Origin: Silene noctiflora
Lineage: Eukaryota; Streptophyta; Magnoliopsida; Caryophyllales; Caryophyllaceae
Assembly (NCBI GenBank): GCA_009801015.1
Contig: VHZZ01004378.1
Coordinates: 74,463-97,810, forward strand
Direction: 5' to 3'
DNA length: 23,348 nucleotides
Shown: one piece after another, positions 11,881 through 21,639 of the stretch
Layout of the letters: each line of letters starts with the position of its first letter
How positions within the stretch are numbered: position 1 is the first letter of the stretch
Translations under genes and position numbers: made by a program
Notes under the pieces: generated by a model
Told to the model about the DNA's origin: nothing
Database searches by the model: none
The model's input: only the letters and a program-made list of their open reading frames with translations

Positions 11881-11963
11881 TTACAACGAGTCAAATATTA
11901 TCCAAAGATAAAAGCATAGTGTTTAGGGAGTAGCAATTATGGATAGTACTTGACTCGTTGTAA
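11881..11963. repeat. 83-bp foldback with 23-bp arms
   Basis: Arms 11881-11903 and 11941-11963 are inverted copies with two mismatches and end in TTACAACGAGTCAA. Just upstream, 11851-11877 has a degenerate GACG-N-CGTC pair. Possibly a tiny MITE; no target-site duplication seen. Confidence 0.6.
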
Positions 11964-12276
11964 GTTTATAATAGATATATTTTCGGTTATAAAGAATACT
12001 TGTTATATAGGAGTATCTTCATTTAAAAGACATTAAAACATTAATTAGTGACATCTATAAAGTACAACCCAAATTAATACCAAATTACAAAAGAATACCA
12101 TATAAAATAACAACAATTCACTACTAGTACCTCACTACATCGATAAAGTATGATACTTCTACAATCTTAAAATACAAATTAGTACTCCGTAATAATGGAA
12201 CACGATAATTTATAACTTAAAGCGTTCATAACTTTAAACTCAGATATACTAATGTTTTTCGTTTTTGTTGCAAATA

Positions 12277-12474
12277 ATCCCTCCTATTTTATATTTTTTT
12301 CCCTTTTCTTTTTTAACAAAAAATAAGAGAGTGGATTTGGACCATACAAAACACATTACCCCACATACCTTTGAATTTGAACCACACAAATCATTCCAAA
12401 AAAGGAAATAGGGAAGAAAACTCAAATAACCACCGAATAAGGAAATAGGGAAGAAAATATAGAATAGGCGGGAG
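12277..12474. mobile_element. Stowaway-like MITE
   Basis: A 198-bp element bounded by TA at 12275-12276 and 12475-12476. The ends read ATCCCTCCTATTTTATATTT and, inverted, CTCCCGCCTATTCTATATTT. Near the right end, AAGGAAATAGGGAAGAAAA occurs twice, at about 12402-12420 and 12440-12458. It has no coding capacity. Confidence 0.65.
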
Positions 12475-13187
12475 TATATTATTTCCATGCACCAACCATA
12501 TTTTGGACCAATGGATCCCACATATTGGCTACACTTCTTAGAATACATCAACTTGCAAGGAGAGGTAGACACATCTCACATTTTGTGTTACGAGAATATA
12601 ATTATAAATAAATGATGATAAGTTGACAAATCTGATATCGTGATTTTTCTACAGCCTAAGTTTTTTGAAAAATCGTTTGATATCTTACAATTGAGAAAAC
12701 CCTAAAAGGTTTATGTTGGGACCGAGAATCTCAAAGTCAAAATGAATATACGTGATCAATCCAATCCCTATTCATGTCATATCTAAGTTCACTCGTTCAG
12801 ATACATGCCCAATTTTTAAAAAAAGTTAGGTCGAATCGACTCGAGTTTAATGAGTCAATGGCTCAAATGCTCAATGATGGGAGTAGGTACCTTGGTGTTA
12901 TTCTAGGTTGTAATATGCTAATTATGTAATACTCACTTTATTATCAAAGGGCATGTATGATGATGAAAGGCATACCTAAGGAATCACAAGAGAGCATATA
13001 TCATATTACCTCTAATATAAAAGAAGCCTTTGGAAGAACAAAATGGCATATTGAATTTGGACCAACCCCTTTATGTTGAGAAAGAAAGTGGTAGGGTTAC
13101 TTATCCGGGCAACTACCCGGCCCTTCACTCTTCCCAAAAGATCCATTTGTTTATCACACTTATTCTTTCCTATTTTATAGGTCTCAC

Positions 13188-13367
13188 TTGTGACGGATAT
13201 AACTGTTATATGCTTGTGACGGATCAACTATCACCTACATGGATAAATAAGACAAAAGGTAAAATGTATAGGGAATCGCAAATGAATTGTCGTTATCTTT
13301 TCATGTGGGTTTTATTTAACCTGTAATAAGCTTGTGACGGATATCGGCCGTCACAAATGAGAATTTG
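13188..13367. mobile_element. Degenerate GTGACGG-family MITE
   Basis: GTGACGGAT occurs at about 13191 and 13216 on the left, and the inverted pair GTGACGG / CCGTCAC with TTGTG flanks at about 13334-13356 on the right. Spacing and motifs fit the family seen at 11284 and 1984, but the arms are poorly preserved. Confidence 0.5.
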
Positions 13368-13713
13368 TGATTTTCAAAAGACCAATTTTGATGTGAACTT
13401 GATCTAGGAGTCATCTAGTCATTACCAATTGTCAATGTCTAAAAAGTGTGATTTTTCATCATCTTTCATTTTATTGGATTAACATTTCTCATTTATGTTT
13501 AGCTTAATCTAACTAAGTAAAGTAAAATGAGATAACGTTGTTGTGTGAGATTGAGTCTCGATATTATTATCTCAATTCTCACATATAGATTGGGTCCATA
13601 ATTCCATACTCCGTATATTATACGAGTTGAACCGAAACTCATTACCTCCCAAGGCACCTTAACATTTCCTAAAGTAAATACGGAGTACTTAATTTGTTAT
13701 TGTATGGCATATA

Positions 13714-13971
13714 CTCCCTCTTATCCAAACCAAAGGGTATATTTGACTTTATTACGCTTGCCGATGCGCATTTTGCACGTGAATATCTTTAGTTACACAT
13801 TATTAAAAATTATAAAAACTTGATATTTTTATATCATTCATGACGATGAATCAAACAAAATCTCGCATAACTATGTTTTCTCTTATACATTATTAACAAT
13901 ACTAAAGATTGTCTACAATTATAAATAATGTCAAAAGGTCAAATGTAACATTTGGTTTGGATGAGAAGGAG
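13714..13971. mobile_element. Stowaway-like MITE, 258 bp
   Basis: The ends read CTCCCTCTTATCCAAACCAA and, inverted, CTCCTTCTCATCCAAACCAA. A TA dinucleotide precedes the left end; the right flank is TG, probably a mutated TA. CTCCCTC is the usual Stowaway start. Confidence 0.65.
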
Positions 13972-14010
13972 TGGGAATTTCGATAAGCTAATTTTTTTTT
14001 ATCGTTTTTA

Positions 14011-14133
14011 GTCACTTCATCTCAATCATTTGTTTACATTTGATCAAAATATACTGCTTACAATTATTTCAAAAAAAAAAAATAATGCTTATAATGAATA
14101 TAAAAAGGTAAGCAAATAACCGAGACAAATAAA
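14011..14133. mobile_element. Diverged Stowaway MITE related to the copy at 20158
   Basis: The left part (CTCAATCATTTGTTTACATT) and right part (AAGCAAATAACCGAGACAAA) match the two ends of the element at 20158-20249. TA flanks lie at 14009-14010 and 14134-14135. The middle has expanded A runs. Confidence 0.6.
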
Positions 14134-14759
14134 TATTATTGGTCTATCTCCATTGAGAATTAATCAAATATAGACCTTCCTAGTTCCTACCCTCTTTCAT
14201 TCAAAAACAATAGTAATAAGTCTTAATATGGCTTTATATGACTTTCTTTATTTCAAAATAGAGCAACTAAAAGATTAATTCAAACCAAACAAAGATTTGG
14301 TCTCTTCCAAGTTACAACCAAACCTATGAGAACATCATTCATCTTTCCACTTTGATTCATAGCAAAATGGAGTGTTGCTCTACCGGAAGAGTGTCTTGTC
14401 GAATCTAAAATAAAGTATAAAACCTCTTTTTACTGTTGCCAAAAAAAAAAGAAAAAAAAAAAGTATCGAAGTAACATGAAAAAAACAGTTATACAAGTGC
14501 ATTTGCTATACCTATCTTGGGGTTCTAGGAAGCACCAAAATCCGGGAATCTGCCATATTTCCAAGATTCTACGAATACAAACGAGCATCTACATCGTCAA
14601 CTTAAGACTAAAAATCGCTTGGCAGGAAATGATTGAAGGCACAAGAGTGAAGAATGCGAGCCTCTGACTCCGTCAACTTGTGAGCTTCCAACGTCAAGCA
14701 ACACCTCATTATATGAACTAATGTTTGATATCCTCTTGAATTGTCGAGAATGGTCATCA

Positions 14760-17700
14760 CTATGATGGTGGCTTCCAAACTCCTGGTTGGAAAGATGAGC
14801 CTGAACCTGTGGGCTCTGTTGTTCTGAAACATCAGGATATCGAAACAAAAAGAGGCGTAAATATCCTGCTAAATGCCACATTAGCCTGAAAAAAACTATA
14901 CCCTTATCTTTAAACCTGACACCATCGATCTGACCTATTAGCCCGATGTGAATTAATTGATCTGCATGCAAAAATTACCCTGAACCCACCCTTTGACCTG
15001 TAGCTAACCCGCACAAAAACCCACAAAAACCCAAAATCACCGGCTCATACTCCAACAACCTTCAAACGATCCGACTTAAACTAACCCGCACCAGTCCCCA
15101 ACCAGCATCAGCCTGCGACTCATTTTCCAGGTCTATTTATCGTCCATAATCCCACGCAGGTTTCACCTACCATGTCATGCAATAATGAGACCAGCAAACA
15201 ACAAACAGAAAGCAACTTACTGTGGTTCTAGAGTTTCCTGAGGTAGAACCGTCTTCTCTTTCTTTGGTTCAGCTTCACTGCCAAATCACAAAAGTTCTTA
15301 GCTGAGTCATTAAAAGGAAGCATAGAACTTCAATTGAATAGGCTTTGTACAGAAAACAAATGGTGGGCAACTGACTCTTGATACTACCTCACATACTTTG
15401 TGTCCGATATGGCGATACTTGACAGAAATTAACACCATACCATTATTATTCAACAACTAAAGAAAATTAATGAAGCTGATCGCAAAATAGACACCGTTAT
15501 AAAAGGAAGCAGTCTACTGGGGTGAAGCTTGCAAGACAGTATAAGGAGACAAATTATTAGTTTTCAGGAAATAAGCACACTTCTTTTCAAGTGTTGCATA
15601 CTTGAGTACTGACACGACTCTTTGTATCACAACTATGAGATGTCTGCAGACTGCAGCATATGATACCATAGTTGTAATGTTCACCTAGGTAGCACCAAAA
15701 CGGATATGGACACNGACACGGACACGACACGGACACGTGATACGGCATCTCATGAAATTTAGGACACGGGACACGCTATTTAAATTTAATAAAATATATA
15801 TTTTCTAATAATAAATAAGGCATGATTTCATATTTTTAATGTATTTGATATTAAATTTACACAAGTGAAGGTAGAATTTGACCTTGACTATAGCTAATTC
15901 TCATTTCCCACCCAAACCCATCTTATAATCAATCTCTTTTGACATTTTATTCCTCGTCTAACTATAGGCGTGTGTCCGACGAGTGTCGGGTGTCCAGGTG
16001 TCCGACACGGGACGGCTACTTGGGAGGAGTGACCGTGCTACCTAGATGTTCACCACATAGAAATAATTCCTTACGAGTACTTTATTTTCTTTGCAGATTT
16101 AGTCATCTAATATGCAGCTGGTAATAGCGTCTCAAGAAGATGATGTCATTTGTAGGGGAATTGGTAAGTTTAATAACAAAACCTAGTACCATGACCTTTT
16201 GTCTCCAAAACTTAGTTAGAATAACAATCAAGTTGACCAACAAACCTCATACTTCCAGCCGCAACAGACGTTTCGTCATGCTCATCCTCTGCAAGGAAGA
16301 AGATTAAATTAACTGTCAGAAAAGCATTATTTCATGAAGATGACATTACATCATGCCTTGATTAACAAAGAAAAGGTAGGCTCGGTTTGGAGATAAGATG
16401 TTCCAACAAAAATACCAAAATCACTTCATACTTTGACTCTTAGGTAAACGACAAAGGAAGTCATATAAGCCGTCACACATGTTTTTTTTTTTAATTAACC
16501 TTTAAGCCTTAAATGACAACTCAAGCATGTTGGCCACACTTAAAACTCCAAAAAGACACCACACTTGAAGCCGTCACACATTTTCCTTTAATTACGGCTT
16601 AATCAAAATTTTCCATGTCATTACAGGGATTTTGTTGATTCACCTTATTTTGGGGACCGGGGATGACATATTGATTAAATTTTCTTAGTTAAAGGCGCTT
16701 ATTAATACCTTCCGACCGAACTTGCTGAAGGAAGCTCTGCAAGTCAGGGCCACTAGCTTTACCTGCCAAAAAGAACTTGTCAATTTTATTCCACAAATGA
16801 AATTCAAGAAAGCTGTTTCTGCCACCTACCTGGAATCTTATGACGGTGTGTACTGCCACCTACCTGGAATCTTATGACGGTGTGTACTGCTTTGAACAGC
16901 TCTTCTTTCTTCTTCTTCTCTCTTTAGACCTATATGATGAAATTGTAATATCAGAGCTTTCAGAAAACTGAGAGCTACTTTATCCGTGAATAACTTCCTA
17001 GTTTATTTTGCACAAAAATAAGGAACATAATAAGGTGCGGCCACAAATAACATACAGAAAAGGATAGATTTCAAGTGAGAAGTTTATTCATAAAGGCTTC
17101 AATGTAGAAACAGGAAAAATATACGCATCAACCAAGGGAGTACAATATTGTTGCAACACGAGGACGAGGAGAAAAAATGACAACAATAGGAATAAGGCTG
17201 AGTGTCGTAGAGGAAGGACCAAAGAAGCAAGAAATTCAACAGTTTGAGATCCATCTGAGCACTTTTTCCTTATGTCTACATATTAGAGCTCCTGAACTTG
17301 TAAGCAACTTACAACTGCAACCCGAATAAACTCTACAGAGATAGATTTGGATATAAAGCTAGCACCAACTTCAAAGGACTACAGAGTATTGTTTACCAGA
17401 AGTTAGAACTAACTAAAACCTAGAATCCAAATTAGATAGTAGAAAATATACGATGAAGTCGATGATACTCCAACCACGAGCAGAAAAGTGTACACCAGAA
17501 GCATACATTAATGTTGAACTGGGGGACCAGGAGGTAATTGGTCAATCTGTATCCCCCAAGAAACAAATAACGGAAATCAAGACCACAAATTAGCAATACA
17601 AGCTGAAGAGAAATAAGCTGAGAAAGAAGAGAGTCTGGGTAATTGCTTCTCCGCTTAAATCAATAATACATAAGATTTACATACACAGTCTCTTCTCTAA

Positions 17701-20406
17701 CCTCTACCTTAGTCATGCAAGCTTCCCATTTTTTTCTCTCTTCTGGGAAGTGTCAGATTAGTAAGGGTCCAGTACAGATTCTCAAACACATCTCATTGTC
17801 TTATGATTGAATAAGAGTGTGATCCAAGAAGTGAAGAGTTGAACTAAGATAAGTATAGCATTTCAGACTGTACAAGAATAAGATGTAGCTGAATCTTCTG
17901 AGAATATCAGGAAGTCAGAAGAAAGCAAATGATAAACACAAAAGCAAAATGAGGTATAAAATAATCAACAATGCAACATACGCGCTACGTTTCGTCTGAC
18001 TAGTTCGCGCCTTGCCTCCATTTCCGCCATCTCCTGCAGTAGCGAGCAACGATATCAAAAGTATCATTACGGGATCACAAGCAAGGGGAAGACATAACAG
18101 TAGATTTATTTAGAAAGACCTACAAGAATATTTTTTAGAAAGACATCCAACATTTAAGAAATCACTTAGTAAAAAGGTTAAGAGCCGGAGGATCAAAAGT
18201 TTAGGCAGAAGAACTAGTACTATAGTAGTACACATTCTTGCTTCGGATATGCTAACAGACAGAAAACGGAAAGCATAAGGCCACAGACTACTGAGTACGG
18301 AGTCATCTGGGTGTATTCTCCGAAGTCCAAAGTCCAAACTGATTTCTGAAGATGAGAGCCAATCATTCCAGTATATGTAGAGAAAGCTCCATAATATGGC
18401 ATACTAAGAAAGTGCAATGTGATCCTCAAAACTACCACCCTTATGTGAACTCCTAATTTAGGTCATTTTGAAAAAGCATTATGTTGCATCAGGAAATGAC
18501 GACCGATGAAAAGGTGTGGCACAGTGACCTATTATACCTCTGCCGTGGGAGCTCTTTTACGCTGCCCATTAAGCCAGCATATCCATTCAACTGCGACAAC
18601 CACATAATTAAGCATTCTATTAAGAATTCCAAACATGACCAAGGAAAAAAGAGAGAAGCACTATGACATCATAATCAAACATCTTTTCTTTGTCTATTCA
18701 CAAATCACAAGCTAGTTTTTTCTGTATGAACCCAGAAGGTGTCATAAGAAATTTCCAAAAAAGGGGATCAATATAAAACATTCACCAATGTGAAGAAAGC
18801 TTCAACTTGCAATCACAGTGATGATAGAGTCGAAATTACCTGGAACTGAAGTAGGCTCTTGTTCTCCTTTAAAAACCACCCACCTCTTCTCTTTCGCTAT
18901 TTCATTTAAGAAGAAAGAAGAATCGATGAGAAACAAATCAAAATTGTATAGAATATGTCTAACTGGGTATGCATATCTGTGGCAATGTGACTAGATATAA
19001 CCACCTAAGCCTAAGGTATTAAAATATCATATATGACCCAGGAACACCTACCCTAGCGTCAAAATCAATCGCGTCATTATGAAGTTATTTGTGAATTGTG
19101 GCTCATGTTTAAAATTGCCAGTGGTTATTATAAAATACGTTGTGCTAGCATGTCAGTTAACTTCAATCCACTGAGAGTACATGTGAAGGCGGCACTGCAA
19201 TCAACAACAATTAACCAACTGCTTTAACTTTTACTCTAAAGCGATAGCACCAGTAAATTGTCCTGCTGACAGAAATTCAGTGCCAAAAAAATCCTGCTGA
19301 GACCATATGAACTTAAGGAGTATATTATGTACTCCATATGAAACATGAGTACCTCGTAATCTCGTCTGGTCTGAGAGATAGTCATGTGGAAGTAGCTAGT
19401 AGCTACAGGACCTTGAATATCCACGTACAACAGAAAAGGCTTTGTTAAGATCAAGAAGTCCAAATCGATAGCATTGGTAAGTCTATCAGAAGTTATATTC
19501 CGCAGTCCGTATTATGTAGTTGTATGGCCATCATGGAACCTATTTGGCTATAAGCCTATAATCCTCCATCTCGCTCCCCCCTCAACATTCCTCCAACCCA
19601 TTTTGCTATCCAAACTCGAGAAATTGTACCCCCTCCCTCCCTTTCCCTCAAAATCATTCAATCCACCCAAAGCCAAAACGAAGTCATAGACTAGAAGCTT
19701 GTACGACAAATCAACAAATGACCTTACTCTAAAACATAATTAACTAGATACCCGTCTTAAATGAGAATTCGCGTTCTATCATCGACCATTAAGCCCATCA
19801 AATATCTTATTACCCAACTAAAATTTCAACCTCGTGTTATAACAGATGCAAGAAAGATAATAAACAAGCTTAAATAAACACACAAATTTAAGATGGTTCG
19901 CTAACGATGTGTTGGCTAAGTATTCAACGCACATTCCTCCGTCTCAATCATTTGTTTTCCTTTTATTAAAATACCCCGTCACAACGAACAACGCACATTC
20001 TAACATTCGACGTCGAAAAATGCAAGAAATAACACAACCCCAGGTGCCAAACCAGTCATAAATCATAATGCTAAAATCATAACAAATTCAAAAATTCACA
20101 TTAACAATGAATAAATCATGATCACAAAATAATTAAATCCAACAATACATAACTATACTCCCTCCCTCCGTCCCAATCATTTGTTCACCTTTGATTAAAA
20201 TACCCGTCACAACCAATATAAGGTAAACAAATAATCGAGACGGAAAGAGTAAAACATAAGAAACTGAAAAAGGGTAGAAGAAAAACCCACTTACTGACAC
20301 CATCAATAACTTCATTTCTAGCAAAATAACGATTCCCAGTTTTATCGATGCCCACCATTGTTCTATTGCTGAATAATCCAACTATCTTTGCTATAAATCT
20401 TGACAT
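14760..20406 (-). CDS. NDUFAF2 / complex I 17.2-kDa-subunit-like assembly factor, 9 exons, complete
   Basis: Homologue of NDUFAF2 (mimitin, B17.2L), a paralogue of complex I subunit NDUFA12 that helps assemble mitochondrial NADH dehydrogenase. Exons in transcription order: 20406-20295, 18896-18840, 18590-18538, 18033-17982, 16929-16864, 16762-16709, 16288-16246, 15277-15221, 14823-14760. They sum to 558 nt, 185 residues and TAG, with GT-AG introns and consistent phases. Residues 1-74 form the NDUFA12/NDUFAF2 core: MSRFIAKIVGLFSNRT, then VGIDKTGNRYFAR, KEKRWVVFKG and VPVEWICWLNGQRKRAPT. Residues 75-110 (EEMAEMEARRELVRRN to REEEERRA) are charged and likely helical. SGPDLQSFLQQ follows at about 117-127, then a low-complexity linker, and the tail GSGSSFQPGVWKPPS, close to the end of the Arabidopsis protein as I remember it. 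No obvious cleavable presequence. The first ATG of the open frame, at 20406, begins the conserved MSR. Introns 1, 5 and 7 carry repeats listed separately. Confidence 0.93.
15685..16045. mobile_element. Palindromic-ended element in NDUFAF2 intron 7 (hAT-like, 8-bp duplication)
   Basis: A 361-bp element bounded by perfect inverted ends CTAGGTAGCAC / GTGCTACCTAG and flanked by ATGTTCAC at 15677-15684 and 16046-16053. An 8-bp duplication fits hAT transposons; if the C is counted, 9 bp would fit Mutator-like ones. Inside each end are GGACAC/GTGTCC repeats facing each other (15708-15740 and about 15969-16010). It has no coding capacity. One base at 15714 is N. Confidence 0.75.
16467..16600. repeat. 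Direct repeat in NDUFAF2 intron 6, period about 101 bp
   Basis: AAGCCGTCACACAT occurs at 16467-16480 and 16568-16581, each followed by a T-rich stretch and TTTAATTA. Probably an old partial duplication or element fragment. Confidence 0.45.
16820..16887. repeat. Perfect 34-bp tandem duplication spanning a splice donor
   Basis: Units 16820-16853 and 16854-16887 are identical. Each contains the end of NDUFAF2 exon 5 and its donor (CCAG|GTAGGT on the minus strand), so the gene has two equal donors 34 nt apart, cutting after 16864 and 16830. Only the upstream one (after 16864) keeps the reading frame; use of the other brings an in-frame TAA within the added 34 nt. Confidence 0.9.
16930..17981 (-). 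other. NDUFAF2 intron 4 (1052 bp)
   Basis: AT-rich intron between the exons ending at 17982 and starting at 16929. I see no inverted repeat, ORF with family resemblance or RNA gene in it. Confidence 0.6.
19936..19992. mobile_element. Solo left end of a Stowaway MITE
   Basis: CCTCCGTCTCAATCATTTGT, followed by TTTTATTAAAATACCCCGTC, closely follows the left half of the element at 20158. No matching right end was found nearby, so it is a fragment. It also lies in NDUFAF2 intron 1. Confidence 0.55.
20158..20249. mobile_element. Stowaway MITE in NDUFAF2 intron 1
   Basis: A 92-bp element with TA on both sides (20156-20157, 20250-20251). The left end is CTCCCTCCCTCCGTCCCAAT and the right end is AATCGAGACGGAAAGAG. 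The inner words CATTTGTTCACCTTTGATTA and AAGGTAAACAAAT are partly complementary. It lies about 45 bp inside the intron from the donor of exon 1. Confidence 0.8.
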
Positions 20407-20464
20407 TTTGCTAATATTCTGTGATTAAATCAACTAAATTGGTATGCTAATTACTGAGTATATG

Positions 20465-20470
20465 TATATA
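20465..20470 (-). promoter_or_regulatory. Candidate TATA box of the NDUFAF2 homologue
   Basis: TATATA on the minus strand, about 59-64 nt upstream of the ATG at 20406, implying a short 5' UTR. Only the sequence and distance support it. Confidence 0.4.
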
Positions 20471-20589
20471 TTCGACAAAAGTTGTTCGATTGTTTTGATT
20501 TCTGGGTAGTTGCCATGGAAATCGTCTGAAAATGGTTGAATAAATTAGACGATCAAGTTTCAGTAGAAAATAGCGTGGGTTGCGGGATT

Positions 20590-20595
20590 TGGGCT
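20590..20595. promoter_or_regulatory. Site II-like element TGGGCT upstream of the NDUFAF2 homologue
   Basis: TGGGCT matches TGGGCY and lies about 185 nt before the start codon. The aconitase upstream region has TGGGCC. Site II is known to be enriched in promoters of plant respiratory-chain genes. A six-base match can arise by chance. Confidence 0.4.
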
Positions 20596-20599
20596 TACG

Positions 20600-20837
20600 A
20601 TATGACCTGTTCCAAACTATTTGTGACCCGAGACCGATCGCGGGTCTTTTGAAATCGGTTTGGTTAATGTTTGGTTTGACCTCAATCTTCTCGATTTTAA
20701 GACCGAGCTTAAGATGAACTTGACAGAGTTTAAATCGACACCGAGCTCAACAACTCAATGGGGCTCATAAGTCTTCGAGTAAGCTCGTTTTTTTTCTCTC
20801 TTTGGTAAAATTTTTATATTTATTTATTTATTTTAAA
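20600..20837. other. Spacer with scattered GAGCTC/CGAGCT words
   Basis: CGAGCT-type words recur here and again at about 21535-21625 on the far side of Helitron A. This could be an older degenerate repeat split by the Helitron. No gene is supported. Confidence 0.4.
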
Positions 20838-21408
20838 CTAGTACAAATCCCGCGTCATTGCGCGGTATATAGAGTTTTTATTTTTTTATTGTATTAAATT
20901 TACACACCATAAATATTTAATATTTCTCTCTTTTGTATTTTGATATGAAACAAAAAATTTGAAATGGAAAACTAATCAAAGAGAATTAAGTTAAGGTGTG
21001 ATTTTTTTTAAATGATTTTTTTTGTCATGAAACTAATAGTAAATACTAAATATGTGTCAAATTATTATCTAGAGTAATATATTATTGCATTATTAAAAAA
21101 TTTAGCAACATCTACAGTAATATATTATTGCATTATTCAAAAATTTAGCAACATCTACAATAATATATTATTGCATTATTCAAAAATTTAGCAACTTATA
21201 ATTTATAGTTTAAAACCAAATTTAATTTATTTTAATGAAAAAATCATAATTATGAATTTAATTAAATGATTAGAGTTAAATTATAAGAATATATTCATTG
21301 AAAATATAATAATGTAATGAAATAAAGTTTTACTTACTGTCTTATTTAGCTTGATGCCTTTTGGAGGGAAAACTAAGAGAATTTTTATTCTCTTAGTAGT
21401 AAGGGGGA
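20838..21408 (-). mobile_element. Non-autonomous Helitron, copy A (571 bp)
   Basis: On the minus strand the 5' end is A|TCCCCCTTACTACTAAGAG and the 3' end is a CCGCG/CGCGG hairpin (20850-20865), 8 nt, then CTAG|T at 20838-20841. TC start, hairpin, CTRR end and insertion between A and T are the Helitron hallmarks. The interior shares blocks with copy B, for example GGAGGGAAAA near the 5' end. It has no coding capacity. Confidence 0.75.
21074..21196. repeat. Three tandem 43-bp units inside Helitron A
   Basis: Units begin at 21074, 21117 and 21160; the third is cut short. Each contains TAATATATTATTGCATTATT and ATTTAGCAAC. I did not see the array in copy B, which is about 50 bp shorter. Confidence 0.8.
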
Positions 21409-21639
21409 TGATGTGTTTTTATGGTTCTCGTAATTATATCATATTTTATTATTCGTGCTCTAAGTTTATTCTTAAAATTATAACTTTTTATTTAAAATTA
21501 AAAAATTTAGGGGGAAAATAGAGTTAAAAAATGACCCTGAGCTATGTTTAAGTTTTTTGAGACAAGCTCGAGCTTCAGTTTTTAAGACACAACGAGCTAT
21601 AAGTTGACCCCGAGCTCAAAATCGTATTTTCATATCAAT

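Larger units (their letters stand above)
10553..14010. other. Intergenic spacer between aconitase and the NDUFAF2 homologue
   Basis: No gene is supported in this stretch. It is AT-rich and largely made of the small transposons listed separately. The unassigned parts (10620-11270, 12000-12270, 12480-13180, 13370-13710) hold only short ORFs without recognisable family motifs. Confidence 0.65.

Noticed and set aside
12249..12572. 107-codon minus-strand ORF with hydrophobic stretches
   Set aside because: It spans a Stowaway-like MITE and its flanks; the hydrophobicity comes from T-rich DNA.
13030..13326. 98-codon plus-strand ORF
   Set aside because: Runs into a GTGACGG-family MITE and has no recognisable motif.
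14597..14971. 124-codon minus-strand ORF at the end of the NDUFAF2 homologue
   Set aside because: It is read in a different frame from the true terminal exon (14823-14760), whose frame gives the conserved tail ending WKPPS and TAG.
15939..16124. 61-codon plus-strand ORF
   Set aside because: Covers the right end of the palindromic element in intron 7; chance ORF.
21074..21196. CRISPR-like spaced repeats
   Set aside because: The 43-bp units are directly tandem with no unique spacers and lie inside a plant Helitron.
21373..21396. CTAAGAGAAT hairpin as the Helitron 3' end
   Set aside because: It lacks a following CTRR on the plus strand, whereas the GC-rich hairpin plus CTAG|T at the opposite end fits in both copies. 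I therefore place the 3' end at 20838, on the minus strand.
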